In this document: piece after piece, positions 28,322 through 37,989 of the stretch
How the letters are laid out: each line of letters starts with the position of its first letter
Numbering within the stretch: the stretch's first letter is position 1
NCBI RefSeq assembly: GCF_014648655.1
Contig: NZ_BMRN01000001.1
Coordinates: forward strand, 488,092 to 552,091
Direction: 5' to 3'
DNA: 64,000 nucleotides
DNA from: Streptomyces atratus
GTDB lineage: Bacteria; Actinomycetota; Actinomycetes; Streptomycetales; Streptomycetaceae
Made by a program: the position numbers and the translations under genes
Notes under the pieces: generated by a model
What the model saw: only the letters and a program-made list of their open reading frames with translations
What the model was told of the DNA's origin: nothing
Databases searched by the model: none

Positions 28322-28560
28322 ATGGACTGCGCGCAGTGCGGAGCGAGAACCAAGCACGCACTACCTCTCTCGGAACGAACCTACTCGTGCACCGCGTGCG
28401 GAGCCGTATCCCCCAGGGACAAGAACTCCGCCCGCGTGATGCTCGTCCGGGCTGGTCTCAACCCGGCTGGTGCTGATCGTGCAAGAGCTGACGGACCGCC
28501 GGTCCGCAGCCGACGTGAGCCAGGAGTCCCCTCCTTACAGGGAGGGGAGGATGTCAAAAC
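28322..28560 (+). pseudogene. IS605-family TnpB C-terminal zinc-finger remnant
   Basis: About 80 codons remain, starting M-D-C-A-Q-C-G-A-R-T-K-H-A-L-P-L and C-T-A-C-G-A-V-S-P-R-D-K-N-S-A-R. This is the C-x2-C...C-x2-C zinc finger and end of TnpB/OrfB of IS200/IS605 elements. The RuvC residues and the whole N-terminal part are missing, and the frame is closed by TGA just upstream (28301). The C-terminal codons run into the right-end hairpin of the element. No tnpA is present. It therefore cannot cut DNA by itself. Confidence 0.82.
28516..28557 (+). mobile_element. IS605-type right end with hairpin
   Basis: CCCCTCC (28528-28534) and GGAGGGG (28541-28547) form a hairpin with loop TTACAG, followed by AGGATGTCAA. 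This is the layout of IS200/IS605 right ends in Streptomyces and of the 3' part of the TnpB guide RNA (omega/reRNA), whose guide would begin just after TCAA. The left end is absent. Confidence 0.65.
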
Positions 28561-28596
28561 CATGCAGATCACATTCGTGCAACCCGGAGGCCATGG

Positions 28597-29985
28597 GTGA
28601 GCACGCCTGGTGACTATGGGCCGGTGACACAAGACATCGAACAGGCGGACGACCGGCCGGACCCGGTACCGGACATCGAACAGGCCGGCACGGCGCGCGG
28701 CGAGCGCCGTTATCGATTCCTCGTCGCCGGATACTCCCTGTCTTCGTACGGCACCTTCCTGAATATGGTGGCGCTCAATCTGTTCGTCTACGAGACGACG
28801 GGCAGAGCACTTGCGATGGGCCTGTTCATGGCCGTGCGGCTGGGGTCCGGATTTCTCGCCGGACTCGCCGCCGGCGGTCTCCTCGCCCGATTCACGGCCA
28901 AGAGCCTCATGCTGTATACGAATGTGGCGCAGGCGGCGGTGATGCTGTTGCTGGTCTTCGCGCCGGAGGGGATGCGGACGGCCGCGCTGATGGCCGTTTC
29001 CGTGGTGGTGGGCGCCTGCGGAACGCTTTTCATGGTGTCGTTGCGCAGCTCCATTCCCGAGATGGTCGGCGACGAGCGGCGCTCATGGGCCAACTCCCTT
29101 TCCATCACAGGACGTTCGCTGGCCATGGTGGCCGGTTTCGCTTCGGCGGGTGTGGTGGTCTCGCTGGTCGGCTACACCGCCGCGTTCGTGGTGGACATGG
29201 CCACCTTTGTGGTCTGCGCCGTGACGGTGGCCCTGCTGCCGATCGCGGACGGGGGCGGGGGGAAGGACGCCCGGCCGGAAGCGGAGGGAGATTCCGGCGG
29301 ACGTACGCAGGCGAGCGAGCGGCGGACGGGACGGTGGCCGATGCCGGGGGCGTTCCTCAGGTCGGCCGCCGCGCCCGGACTCGGTCTGATGGTGGTGCTG
29401 CGGGGTGCGGACGCCTTCGGTTCGTCCTCCCACAACGCCGCGCTGCCGGTCTACTCCGCCGGGCTCGATGCCTCGCACCCTGCCGTGTTCGTCAGCGCGT
29501 TCTGGTGTCTGTGGGCGCTGGGGAACGCCGTCGCACAGCAGCTGATCCAGCGGTACATCAAGCGCACCGGGCGGGCGGTGGGTGCACCGGGGTTCGGGTA
29601 CGGCACGTGTCTCATGTCCGGGGCGTTCATTCTGGCGTTCGCCGGTTTCCCGTCGGCAGCGACCGCCGTGATCGCACTGGTCGCGGGGGCGGCCGACGGG
29701 CTCACCGAGGTCTCGTACACCTCGCATCTGCAGACGCTCCCCGCCGAACTGCGCGGTCATGCGTTCGGGCTCTCCGCGACGGTGGAGAATCTCGGGTTCG
29801 GCGTCGGCATGATCCTGGTCGCCGCGGCACTCGACAGCCACCGGCCGCTGACCGTCGTCGCCTGGTCGCACGGGGTGGCCATCGTGATCGCGGTGGTGTT
29901 CCTGATCAGGGTGACGGGGTCGCGGAGACGAGATCGTTTCCCCGCGCCATGCTCCGGTGCCGACCTCGGTGGGCAGGTGCGGTGA
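28597..29985 (+). CDS. MFS transporter
   Basis: The 462-residue protein has a 38-residue acidic head with two D-I-E-Q-A motifs, then about ten to twelve membrane helices from Y-R-F-L-V-A-G-Y-S-L-S-S-Y-G-T-F. The layout with a charged loop (about 215-250) between two halves fits a major facilitator exporter, close to the enterobactin-exporter/MFS_3 group. GTG 28597 has GGAGG six bases upstream. The gene begins 37 bp after the TnpB relic, so the insertion lies in its promoter region. Substrate unknown. Confidence 0.88.
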   Translation: MSTPGDYGPVTQDIEQADDRPDPVPDIEQAGTARGERRYRFLVAGYSLSSYGTFLNMVALNLFVYETTGRALAMGLFMAVRLGSGFLAGLAAGGLLARFTAKSLMLYTNVAQAAVMLLLVFAPEGMRTAALMAVSVVVGACGTLFMVSLRSSIPEMVGDERRSWANSLSITGRSLAMVAGFASAGVVVSLVGYTAAFVVDMATFVVCAVTVALLPIADGGGGKDARPEAEGDSGGRTQASERRTGRWPMPGAFLRSAAAPGLGLMVVLRGADAFGSSSHNAALPVYSAGLDASHPAVFVSAFWCLWALGNAVAQQLIQRYIKRTGRAVGAPGFGYGTCLMSGAFILAFAGFPSAATAVIALVAGAADGLTEVSYTSHLQTLPAELRGHAFGLSATVENLGFGVGMILVAAALDSHRPLTVVAWSHGVAIVIAVVFLIRVTGSRRRDRFPAPCSGADLGGQVR

Positions 29986-30408
29986 GGGTTCGCGTACGAC
30001 GGGATTCAGCCAATCTTGAGGCGTACCCGTGCGTGGCCGGCGGGCCCGGGCGGTGCCCGGGAACGGGTGCCGCCGGTCCCGGCCCCCCGCAGCGTCTTCC
30101 CGGACGCCCCGGCACGGGCCCCGTACACCCCCGGTCGGCTCGGACCCGGCGCCGGGGCGGCCGGTCCGGCACCGCCGATTTCACGCAGCGGGCCGCGCCG
30201 CGGACTTGCGCCCTGCCGGGCCGCTGCGGTGGGTTGTCGGAGGTTCCTGCAGTGCTCCGCCGAGCCCGGGCATCAGGAAGCAGTCCTGGGGACCAGGAAA
30301 CAGCCGCCACCCCCACACCCCGGACACCGCACCGCGCCGCGCCCAGCGGCTCGGCGCGGGTTCGCCCACCCTCACCTCACCGTCGAACACCGGAAAGGCG
30401 GACGCCGT
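29986..30408. other. 423-bp gap, nothing recognised
   Basis: The stretch between the MFS and aminopeptidase genes is very GC-rich. Open frames cross it, but no start with ribosome site and no family motif was seen. The GGAAAGG ribosome site of the aminopeptidase gene lies at its right end. Confidence 0.5.
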
Positions 30409-31710
30409 ATGACGCCGCTTCCCCACCGCAGCCACGCCGACGACCTGCTGTCCTTCATCAGGGCCAGCCCTTCCCCGTATCACGCGGTGGCGAGTGCCGC
30501 CCAGCGCCTGGAGAAGGCCGGCTTCCGTGAACTGCGCGGCACGGACGACTGGACGGGCACGACCGGCGGCAGCTTCGTCGCCCGCGGCGGCGCCCTGATC
30601 GCCTGGTACGTCCCCGGGGGCGCCCCCGCGCACACCCCCTTCCGGATCATCGGCACACACACGGACTCCCCGAATCTGCGGGTCAAGCCCACCCCCGACA
30701 CCGGGTCGGCGGGCTGGCGGCAGGTCGCCGTGGAGATCTACGGCGGCGTTCCGCTGAACACCTGGCTCGACCGCGATCTGGGCATCTCGGGGCGGCTCGC
30801 GCTGCGCGGTCCCGGCGGCAGGGTCGAGTCCCGGCTCGTCCAGATCGACGAACCGCTGTTGCGGGTACCCCAGTTGGCCATCCATCTGGACCGTACGGTC
30901 AATGAGGGACTCGCCCTCGACCGGCAGCGCCATCTCGCCCCCCTGTGGGCGCTCGGGGCGCCCGAGGAGGGCTCGCTGCTGCGCCGGGTCGCGGCGGCCG
31001 CGGAGGTGGACCGGGACGACGTCCTCGGCTGGGATCTGATGCTCCATGACATCCAGCCGCCCGGATATCTCGGCGCGGACCGGGAGTTCGTGGTGTCCTC
31101 GCGGCTGGACAACCTGGTGTCGGTGCATGCGGGCGTCACGGCCCTGGCGGGTGCGGCGACCGCTGACGACGATCCCTCGTACATCCCCGTCCTGGCGGCC
31201 TTCGACCACGAGGAGGTCGGCAGCGGTTCGGAGACGGGCGCGCAGAGTCCCCTGCTGGAACGGGTCCTCGCCCGTTCGGTCACCGCGCGCGGCGGCAGCT
31301 CCGAGGACTTCTCCCGTGCCCTGTCCGGCGCCTTCTGCATCTCCGCCGACATGGCGCACGCGGTGCACCCCAACTACGCGGAACGGCACGATCCGGGCCA
31401 TCATCCGCTGCCCAACGGCGGCCCCGTGGTCAAGGTCAACGTCAATCAGCGTTACGCCACCGACAGCGCCGGCATGGCGGTGTTCGCGGCGGCGTGCGAG
31501 CGGGCGGGTGCGCCGTGGCAGCCGTTCGTCTCCAACAACGCGATGCCGTGCGGCACGTCGATCGGCCCGCTCACCGCGGCCCGGCTGGGCGTCCCGACGG
31601 TCGACATGGGAGTGCCGGGGCTGTCCATGCACTCGGCGCGCGAGCTGTGCGGGGCCGACGACCCCGGTCATCTGGCGGCCGTCCTGGCCGCGTTCGTGAC
31701 GTCCGGCTGA
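30409..31710 (+). CDS. M18-family aminopeptidase
   Basis: The 433-residue zinc metallopeptidase (aspartyl aminopeptidase type) has all expected metal ligands: G-T-H-T-D-S-P-N (His, about 84), S-S-R-L-D-N, F-D-H-E-E-V-G-S with catalytic Glu, I-S-A-D-M-A-H-A-V-H-P-N, and S-M-H-S-A-R-E near the end. It removes N-terminal (often acidic) residues from peptides in the cytosol. ATG 30409 follows GGAAAGG; the longer frame to 30016 lacks a start signal. It converges on the esterase gene. Confidence 0.95.
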   Translation: MTPLPHRSHADDLLSFIRASPSPYHAVASAAQRLEKAGFRELRGTDDWTGTTGGSFVARGGALIAWYVPGGAPAHTPFRIIGTHTDSPNLRVKPTPDTGSAGWRQVAVEIYGGVPLNTWLDRDLGISGRLALRGPGGRVESRLVQIDEPLLRVPQLAIHLDRTVNEGLALDRQRHLAPLWALGAPEEGSLLRRVAAAAEVDRDDVLGWDLMLHDIQPPGYLGADREFVVSSRLDNLVSVHAGVTALAGAATADDDPSYIPVLAAFDHEEVGSGSETGAQSPLLERVLARSVTARGGSSEDFSRALSGAFCISADMAHAVHPNYAERHDPGHHPLPNGGPVVKVNVNQRYATDSAGMAVFAAACERAGAPWQPFVSNNAMPCGTSIGPLTAARLGVPTVDMGVPGLSMHSARELCGADDPGHLAAVLAAFVTSG

Positions 31711-31720
31711 CACGCCGGCC

Positions 31721-31750
31721 GGGGCGGGGTGGCCGAGGCCGCCCCGCCCC
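31721..31750. terminator. terminator between aminopeptidase and esterase genes
   Basis: Two 14-base arms (31721-31734 and 31737-31750) match at 13 positions around a tight turn, between convergent genes. Confidence 0.65.
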
Positions 31751-31767
31751 TCCACGGCGGGAAGGGG

Positions 31768-33297
31768 TTACGCGAACCGCTGCTTCGCGCTGCCGTCGCA
31801 GCTCTGCAGCTTCAGCGGGTCCTTGGCCGCCGCGAGCGTCAGGCACAGCCCGGTCGAGGCCGCCGGGCGCAAGGTGCCCGACTGCTTGACGAACTGCTGG
31901 TTGGCCGCGCCCGAGCAGTTCCACACGATGAGCGTGGCGCCCGCCTTGTAGTCGGCGCCCGGCACGTCGAGGCACCGGTCGTGGCTCAGCTCCGTCACGA
32001 TGCTCTTCGTGCCGGAGTCGTACCACCAGCCCTGGTTGCGGCCGCCGTGGCAGTCCCAGCCGCTGATCTCGGTGCCGTTGCGGGTCACCGAGGCGGGGAC
32101 GTCCACGCAGGTGCCCGTGGCCTCGTTCTTCAGGGGCTTGAAGACGTCGTCCCACGCCGCGGCCTGCAGGACGGGCGATCCGGTGCTCGCCGGGTCTGCG
32201 CAGCTCGCCTCGCGCAGGGACGAGTTGTAGATCTGGGTCAGGCAGGAGGCGAAGGCGGCGTGGCCGCGCGCGTTCGGGTGGAAGGACTGCCGGACGGAGT
32301 TGGAGTCCGGCGGGAAGTGCGACAGGTCGATGTAGAGGCCGCGGGCCCAGGTGTCCTCGCTGCAGACCTCGTGGCCGTGGAAGAGCCGGGAGTTGTCGAG
32401 GTAGACGGCTCCGGTGTCGGCGGCGGCCTTGCGCATGCCGCGCTCGAAGGCGGGGACCGCGACATTGCGGCCCCAGGCGGCGTCGGAGTCGTATCCGGCG
32501 CAGCCACCGGGAAGCTTGCCGGGGAAGTTCGGGTTGTCATAGAAGTCCGGGCCGATGGGGCTCGGGTAGCCCATGACCACGAGCTTGTAGTCACTGTTGC
32601 CGTATCCGGCGTCGGACATGACGGTCTTCAGATCGCGCACCGTCTTCTCGACCTTGGGGACGAGTCCGTCGACCCGCGCCTGCCAGCCGCCCTCGTACTT
32701 CGGCTGGCACACGCCCTGGGAGAGCACCCAGCGCTGGACGCAGTCCGTCATGACCGGGCCGAACTGGAGGTCGTCATTGGCGCCGGCGACCAGCACGATC
32801 ATCTTGATGCGGGTGTTGCGGGCCTTGATGGCGAGGTTGTCGCTCTGCACGAGTTCGTCGGCGTACTGCTTCGATCCGCCGATCACGATGTTGCCGGTGT
32901 ACGCGCCGGAGCAGGAGACGTTGTACGTGATGTCGGCCGGGATCCCGGTGCGGTGGATGGCCGAGTCGGGCGAGCGGTGGCACCAGTTGTCGGGGCCGTT
33001 CGTGCCCGCCTCGTACGTGCCGACGCCCTCGCCGGAGATCTCGCTGTCGCCGAGCGAGATCAGCCCGGTCTTGCGGTCGGCGAGCGGGCGCTCGGCCGGG
33101 TCGCCGTACAGCCGGGTGGCTTCGGCGGCGCGGATGGCCTCCAGCTCGGGCGACAGGGGGGTGGATGCTGTAGTGGTGACAGTGGACCGGTCTGCCGCGC
33201 CCGCCGGTCCTGCGGCGGCGGCCATGCCGCCCAATGCCGCCGCCATGGCCGCGGCGGCCGCGACCGTACAGCGAAGTCTGTTCCTGGTGCGCCTCAT
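31768..33297 (-). CDS. secreted SGNH/GDSL hydrolase with ricin-type lectin domain
   Basis: The 509-residue protein has a Sec signal (basic M-R-R-T-R-N-R-L-R, hydrophobic Ala-rich core, cleavage after A-G-A-A near 35). The SGNH domain shows [11 protein letters not shown] (block I Ser near 83), V-A-G-A-N-D-D-L-Q and S-F-H-P-N-A-R-G-H with the catalytic His. After about residue 375 a ricin B-like beta-trefoil carries repeated C-V-D-V-P, C-L-D-V-P and Q-x-W/F motifs. It likely hydrolyses esters of a polysaccharide outside the cell. Paired cysteines support secretion. ATG starts at 33297. Confidence 0.92.
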   Translation of the reverse strand: MRRTRNRLRCTVAAAAAMAAALGGMAAAAGPAGAADRSTVTTTASTPLSPELEAIRAAEATRLYGDPAERPLADRKTGLISLGDSEISGEGVGTYEAGTNGPDNWCHRSPDSAIHRTGIPADITYNVSCSGAYTGNIVIGGSKQYADELVQSDNLAIKARNTRIKMIVLVAGANDDLQFGPVMTDCVQRWVLSQGVCQPKYEGGWQARVDGLVPKVEKTVRDLKTVMSDAGYGNSDYKLVVMGYPSPIGPDFYDNPNFPGKLPGGCAGYDSDAAWGRNVAVPAFERGMRKAAADTGAVYLDNSRLFHGHEVCSEDTWARGLYIDLSHFPPDSNSVRQSFHPNARGHAAFASCLTQIYNSSLREASCADPASTGSPVLQAAAWDDVFKPLKNEATGTCVDVPASVTRNGTEISGWDCHGGRNQGWWYDSGTKSIVTELSHDRCLDVPGADYKAGATLIVWNCSGAANQQFVKQSGTLRPAASTGLCLTLAAAKDPLKLQSCDGSAKQRFA

Positions 33298-33403
33298 TGC
33301 GCCTCCCCGGGTTGTGGTTACCCCCGGTATTTACTGGTCGGTAGGCGACTTGGGAATACGCAGGACAAGACAAGTGCTCAACTTTTTCAGGAGGTTGAAC
33401 CCC

Positions 33404-34816
33404 ATGGACAACGCACAGGCCCCCGCGGGCGGCACGGATTTCCGCATCGAGCACGACTCGATGGGCGAGGTGAGGGTGCCGAAGGACGCCAGGTGGCGGG
33501 CCCAGACGCAGCGCGCGGTGGAGAACTTCCCGATCTCCGGCCAGCGCCTGGAGCGGGCCCACATCGAGGCCCTGGCGCGGATCAAGGCGGCCGCGGCCAA
33601 GGTGAACGCCGAGCTGAAGGTGCTCGACCCGGACATCGCCCTGGCGATCCAGGAGGCCGCCGCGGAGGTCGCCGAGGGGCGCTGGGACGCGCACTTCCCG
33701 ATCGATGTCTTCCAGACCGGGTCCGGGACCTCGTCCAACATGAACACCAATGAGGTCGTGGCCACCCTCGCCACCGAGCGCCTGGGCCGCGAGGTCCACC
33801 CCAACGACCACGTCAACGCCTCGCAGTCGTCCAACGACGTCTTCCCGTCCTCCATCCACATCGCCGCGACCGCGGCCGTCACCGGCGAGCTGATCCCGGC
33901 GCTGGACCATCTGGCCGCCGCCCTGGAACGCAAGTCCGCCGAGTTCGCGACGGTCGTGAAGTCGGGGCGTACGCATCTGATGGACGCCACGCCCGTCACT
34001 CTGGGCCAGGAGTTCGGCGGCTACGCGGCACAGGTCCGGTACGGCGTCGAGCGGCTGCGTGCCTCCCTCCCCCGCCTCGCCGAGCTGCCGCTGGGCGGCA
34101 CGGCCGTCGGCACCGGCATCAACACCCCGCCCGGCTTCTCCGCCGCCGTCATCACCGAGGTCGCCCGCGCCACCGGGCTGCCGCTCACCGAGGCCAGGGA
34201 CCACTTCGAGGCGCAGGGCGCGCGGGACGGGCTCGTGGAGACGTCCGGCCAGCTCCGTACCCTCGCCGTCTCGCTCACCAAGATCTCCAACGATCTGCGC
34301 TGGATGGCGTCCGGGCCGCGCACCGGTCTGGCCGAGATCAGCCTCCCCGACCTCCAGCCGGGCTCGTCGATCATGCCGGGGAAGGTGAATCCGGTCATTC
34401 CCGAGGCCGTCCTGATGGTCGCGGCCCAGGTGATGGGGAACGACCAGACGGTCGCCGTCGCGGGCGCGGCGGGCAATTTCGAACTGAATGTAATGCTTCC
34501 GGTCATCGCGAAGAATCTGCTGGAGTCGGTGCGTCTGCTGGCCAATGTCTCCCGGCTGCTCGCGGACCGTACGGTCGACGGGATCACCGCGAACGTGGAA
34601 CGGGCCAGGGAGTACGCGGAGTCCTCGCCGTCCGTCGTCACCCCGCTGAACAAGTACATCGGTTACGAGGAGGCGGCGAAGGTCGCCAAGAAGTCCCTGG
34701 CCGAGCGCAGGACGATCCGCGAGGTGGTACTGGACTCGGGATATGTCGAGCGTGGCGATCTCACGGTGGAGCAGCTCGACGAGGCGCTGGACGTGTTGCG
34801 CATGACCCGCCCGTGA
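33404..34816 (+). CDS. fumC: class II fumarate hydratase
   Basis: The 470-residue enzyme belongs to the aspartase/fumarase superfamily and has its signature [11 protein letters not shown] (about 325-335), [14 protein letters not shown], and [11 protein letters not shown]. It is iron-free and oxygen-stable, converting fumarate to malate. ATG 33404 is preceded by AGGAGG nine bases upstream. The upstream frame to 32597 is a shadow of the esterase gene. The genes fumA and fumC lie in one 8-kb block, which suggests a division of labour with oxygen supply or iron status. Confidence 0.96.
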   Translation: MDNAQAPAGGTDFRIEHDSMGEVRVPKDARWRAQTQRAVENFPISGQRLERAHIEALARIKAAAAKVNAELKVLDPDIALAIQEAAAEVAEGRWDAHFPIDVFQTGSGTSSNMNTNEVVATLATERLGREVHPNDHVNASQSSNDVFPSSIHIAATAAVTGELIPALDHLAAALERKSAEFATVVKSGRTHLMDATPVTLGQEFGGYAAQVRYGVERLRASLPRLAELPLGGTAVGTGINTPPGFSAAVITEVARATGLPLTEARDHFEAQGARDGLVETSGQLRTLAVSLTKISNDLRWMASGPRTGLAEISLPDLQPGSSIMPGKVNPVIPEAVLMVAAQVMGNDQTVAVAGAAGNFELNVMLPVIAKNLLESVRLLANVSRLLADRTVDGITANVERAREYAESSPSVVTPLNKYIGYEEAAKVAKKSLAERRTIREVVLDSGYVERGDLTVEQLDEALDVLRMTRP

Positions 34817-34842
34817 CATGCGTCGTGGCAAGGGGGCCCCTC

Positions 34843-34848
34843 TAAGAT
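34843..34848 (+). promoter_or_regulatory. -10 box, leaderless DUF402 gene
   Basis: TAAGAT ends six bases before ATG 34855. Confidence 0.5.
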
Positions 34849-34854
34849 CTGCCC

Positions 34855-35553
34855 ATGGCAGGTAGTGGATACATCGAGCACTGGGCGCCGGGCGATCAGA
34901 TCCTGTGGCGCTACCGCGGCAACAGCCCGCTGCGGCGGGGCGCCGCACCTGATCACGCCCAGGGCCCGGTCCACATCTGCCGCCCCGTCACCGTCGTCCA
35001 GGACACCGACGAGCTGCTCGCCGTATGGGTGGCACCCGGCACCGAGTGCGTGAAGCCGGTGCTGGCGAACGGCACCGAGGTGCACGACGAGCCGCTCGCC
35101 ACCCGCTACACCGCCCCGCGCACCACCGCCCGCTCGACCTGGCTCGGCAACGGCGTGCTGAAGCTCGCCCGTCCCGGTGACCCCTGGTCGGTCTGGCTGT
35201 TCTGGGAGCCCGGCTGGCAGTTCCGCAGCTGGTACGTGAACCTGGAGGAACCGCGCACCCGCTGGGCGGGCGGCATCGACTCCGAGGATCACTTTCTCGA
35301 CATCTCCGTCTACCCGGACCGCAGCTGGGTCTGGCGCGACGAGGACGAGTTCACCCAGGCGCAGCGGGTCGGTCTGATGGCCCCGCAGACCGCGCAGCGG
35401 GTACGGGAGGCGGGCCTCGCGGCCGTCGAGGTGATCCGGAACTGGGGCGCGCCGTTCCGGGACGGCTGGGAGGACTGGCGGCCCGATCCGCGCTGGCGGG
35501 TTCCCGCGCTCCCGGATGACTGGGACCGTACCCCCTCGCATATGCCGTCGTGA
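34855..35553 (+). CDS. DUF402 family protein
   Basis: The 232-residue protein begins M-A-G-S-G-Y-I-E-H-W-A-P-G-D-Q-I and contains W-x-F-W-E-P-G-W-Q-F-R-S-W-Y-V-N-L-E, then D-x-x-L-D-I-S-V-Y-P-D-R-S-W-V-W-R-D-E-D-E-F, the DUF402 barrel pattern. Relatives include RNA- and nucleotide-acting phosphatases such as the FomD-like and YgaC proteins, which is the best guess for its role. Asp/Glu residues in the D-I-S-V and D-E-D-E-F motifs fit a metal site. It lies after fumC. Confidence 0.87.
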   Translation: MAGSGYIEHWAPGDQILWRYRGNSPLRRGAAPDHAQGPVHICRPVTVVQDTDELLAVWVAPGTECVKPVLANGTEVHDEPLATRYTAPRTTARSTWLGNGVLKLARPGDPWSVWLFWEPGWQFRSWYVNLEEPRTRWAGGIDSEDHFLDISVYPDRSWVWRDEDEFTQAQRVGLMAPQTAQRVREAGLAAVEVIRNWGAPFRDGWEDWRPDPRWRVPALPDDWDRTPSHMPS

Positions 35554-35924
35554 GACCCTTGATGCACCCCAGGGGGGCAAACGTAGGATCGTCCTCCGGA
35601 GGGCCGCACCGCTCCAACCGGCGGAAGCGGCAACGGACCTGACCGCAAGTCATCGCACGAGCACCACGCACTGCATGAGCTGTACGAGCAGCATCAGTCG
35701 TATGAATCGCATGAGCCACTACGAGGGGGTGGAGAGGTGCTCGCTTTCGCCCGCCCTGTCGCCGGAAACGTTGTCACCGAACCACGCCGCGGGCATCCGG
35801 TTTCGGCCCCTCGTTCGGGGGCATCCGGTGACAGCCGTTGTTATCGCCGCTCTTGCCGGGGCACAGTAGCGCCCCACGAGGTGATTGCCTCATACAACCG
35901 GCCCGGACGGACGGAACCCCACGC
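35554..35924 (+). other. long leader before the SpoIIE phosphatase gene
   Basis: TAGGAT at 35584-35589 could be a -10 box, giving a leader of about 330 nt. An open frame reading with moderate coding bias crosses it in phase from 35587 to its stop at 35926-35928, overlapping the downstream GTG. It contains E-H-H-A-L-H-E-L-Y-E-Q-H-Q-S-Y but no good start codon. A short version from GTG 35881 would give a 15-residue peptide. Confidence 0.4.
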
Positions 35925-37856
35925 GTGACGGAGCATCCCACCTCCCACGAAGGCCGGCAGCCTCTCGGCGCCCGGTCGCAGGAACGCACCCGGCCGCGGC
36001 AGCAGGATGCCGCGCCGGCCGCTTCCCCTGCCACCGCCGCGATCCCCGGCCCGGCCCCGGCGCCGGGCGCGGGAGCCCATCCGGCGGCTTCCGCGGCCAA
36101 CCCCGGCCCCGCAGGACTCGACCCACAGGCCGCGGCCCGTCGCGAGGGCGACCGGCTGCGTTTCGTGGGGGCCGCGACCAGGCGGATCGCCCGCGGCATA
36201 GACCTGGACGAGATCGTGCTGGGCCTGTGCCGGGCCAGCGTGCCGACCTTCTCCGACGCCATACTGGTCTACCTGCGAGACCCGCTCCCGGTCGGCGACG
36301 AGCGGCCGGTCTCCCCCTTCGTGCTGCGGCTGCGCCGGTCGGACCGGCTGCGTTTAAACGAGGAGGAGACCGAGACCTCCCTGGAGATCGAACGGCTGCG
36401 GCTGCCCGCCATCGATCCGCACGGCGATCTGCCCCCGGCCGCCGAGCTGTGCGAGGTCCGCTCGGGCGGCGCGCTCGCCGAGGTGCTGCGCGGTGTACGG
36501 CCGGTCTTCGGGGACTCCGCAGCCGCCCGCGCCGCGCTGCCCGAACTGCTGGGCACCGGACGGACCGCACCCACCGGACACCGTGCGATCCTCGCCCCGC
36601 TGCGCGGACGGCGACGGGTGATCGGCGCCGCCGTCTTCCTGCGCGGGACCGAACGGCCGCCCTTCGAAGCCAATGACCTGCTGGTCGCCGCCCAGCTGGC
36701 GACGCACACCGCGCTCGGCATCGACAAGGCCGTGCTGTACGGACGCGAGGCGTACATCGCCGACGAGCTGCAGCGCACCATGCTGCCCGACTCGCTGCCG
36801 CAGCCGACCGGCGTCCGGCTCGCCTCCCGCTATCTCCCGGCCGCCGAGACGGCCCGGGTCGGCGGCGACTGGTACGACGCGATCCCGCTGCCCGGCAGCC
36901 GGGTCGCCCTGGTCGTCGGCGACGTCATGGGTCACTCCATGACGTCCGCGGCGATCATGGGCCAGCTGCGCACCACCGCGCAGACCCTCGCCGGGCTCGA
37001 CCTGCCGCCGCAGGAGGTGCTGCACCACCTCGACGAGCAGGCGCAGCGGCTCGGCAGCGACCGCATGGCGACCTGCCTGTACGCGGTGTACGACCCCGTC
37101 GCGCACCGCATCACCATCGCCAACGCCGGACATCCGCCGCCCGTCCTGCTCCATCTGGGCGGCCGCGCGGAGGTGCTGCGGGTGCCGCCCGGCGCTCCGA
37201 TCGGCGTCGGCGGTGTGGATTTCGAGGCCGTCGAGCTGGACGCTCCCGCGGGCGCCACGCTGCTCCTGTACACCGACGGTCTGGTGGAGTCCCGGCTGCG
37301 GGACGTCTGGACCGGGATCGAGATGCTGCGCGAACGTCTCGCCGCCACCGCACAGCTCACCGGCCAGGATCATTCGCCGCCGCTGGAGGCCCTCTGCGAC
37401 GACGTGCTCGACATGCTCGGCCCGGGCGACCGGGACGACGACATCGCGCTGCTGGCCGCCCGGTTCGACGGGATCGCGCCGAGTGATGTCGCGTACTGGC
37501 ACCTGGAACCGGAGGAGACAGCTCCGGGACGGGCCCGCAGGCTGGCCCGCCGGGCGCTGAACCGTTGGGGGCTCGACGATCTCTCCGACTCGGTGGAGCT
37601 GCTGGTCAGCGAGGTGGTCACCAACGCGGTGCGCTATGCGGAACGGCCGGTGACGCTGCGGCTGCTGCGCACCGACATCCTGCGCTGCGAGGTCGGCGAC
37701 GACGCACCGCAGCTGCCCCGGCAGCGCCGGGCCCGGGACATGGACGAGGGCGGCCGCGGCCTGTTCCTCGTGAACCGGCTGGCCAGACGGTGGGGGGCGA
37801 CGCGTCTTTCGACCGGCAAGGTGGTCTGGTTCGAGATGCCGGCCAGGGGCCAGTAA
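35925..37856 (+). CDS. SpoIIE-type PP2C phosphatase with GAF and HATPase domains
   Basis: The 643-residue regulator has a Pro/Ala-rich head (about 1-65), a GAF-like sensor region (about 80-275), a SpoIIE/PP2C phosphatase domain with [16 protein letters not shown], and L-L-Y-T-D-G-L-V-E (about 305-520), and a C-terminal HATPase_c/RsbW kinase-like domain with [13 protein letters not shown] and G-R-G-L-F-L-V-N (about 540-640). Such proteins switch anti-sigma/anti-sigma-antagonist partners. GTG 35925 overlaps the upstream frame's stop (GTGA), suggesting translational coupling; earlier starts remain possible. It is divergent in role from the catalase that follows, with no overlap. Confidence 0.9.
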   Translation: MTEHPTSHEGRQPLGARSQERTRPRQQDAAPAASPATAAIPGPAPAPGAGAHPAASAANPGPAGLDPQAAARREGDRLRFVGAATRRIARGIDLDEIVLGLCRASVPTFSDAILVYLRDPLPVGDERPVSPFVLRLRRSDRLRLNEEETETSLEIERLRLPAIDPHGDLPPAAELCEVRSGGALAEVLRGVRPVFGDSAAARAALPELLGTGRTAPTGHRAILAPLRGRRRVIGAAVFLRGTERPPFEANDLLVAAQLATHTALGIDKAVLYGREAYIADELQRTMLPDSLPQPTGVRLASRYLPAAETARVGGDWYDAIPLPGSRVALVVGDVMGHSMTSAAIMGQLRTTAQTLAGLDLPPQEVLHHLDEQAQRLGSDRMATCLYAVYDPVAHRITIANAGHPPPVLLHLGGRAEVLRVPPGAPIGVGGVDFEAVELDAPAGATLLLYTDGLVESRLRDVWTGIEMLRERLAATAQLTGQDHSPPLEALCDDVLDMLGPGDRDDDIALLAARFDGIAPSDVAYWHLEPEETAPGRARRLARRALNRWGLDDLSDSVELLVSEVVTNAVRYAERPVTLRLLRTDILRCEVGDDAPQLPRQRRARDMDEGGRGLFLVNRLARRWGATRLSTGKVVWFEMPARGQ

Positions 37857-37989
37857 AGGGGCCCGAGCCGGGGCGGACAAGAGCCCTGCACGGACGGTAG
37901 CCAAATGTTGCCGACCTCCTGTCGGCGGAGTTGACTTCAGTCGTGAACGAGACGACCTGACCGAAACCCCCACCGACGGGAGGACGCTC

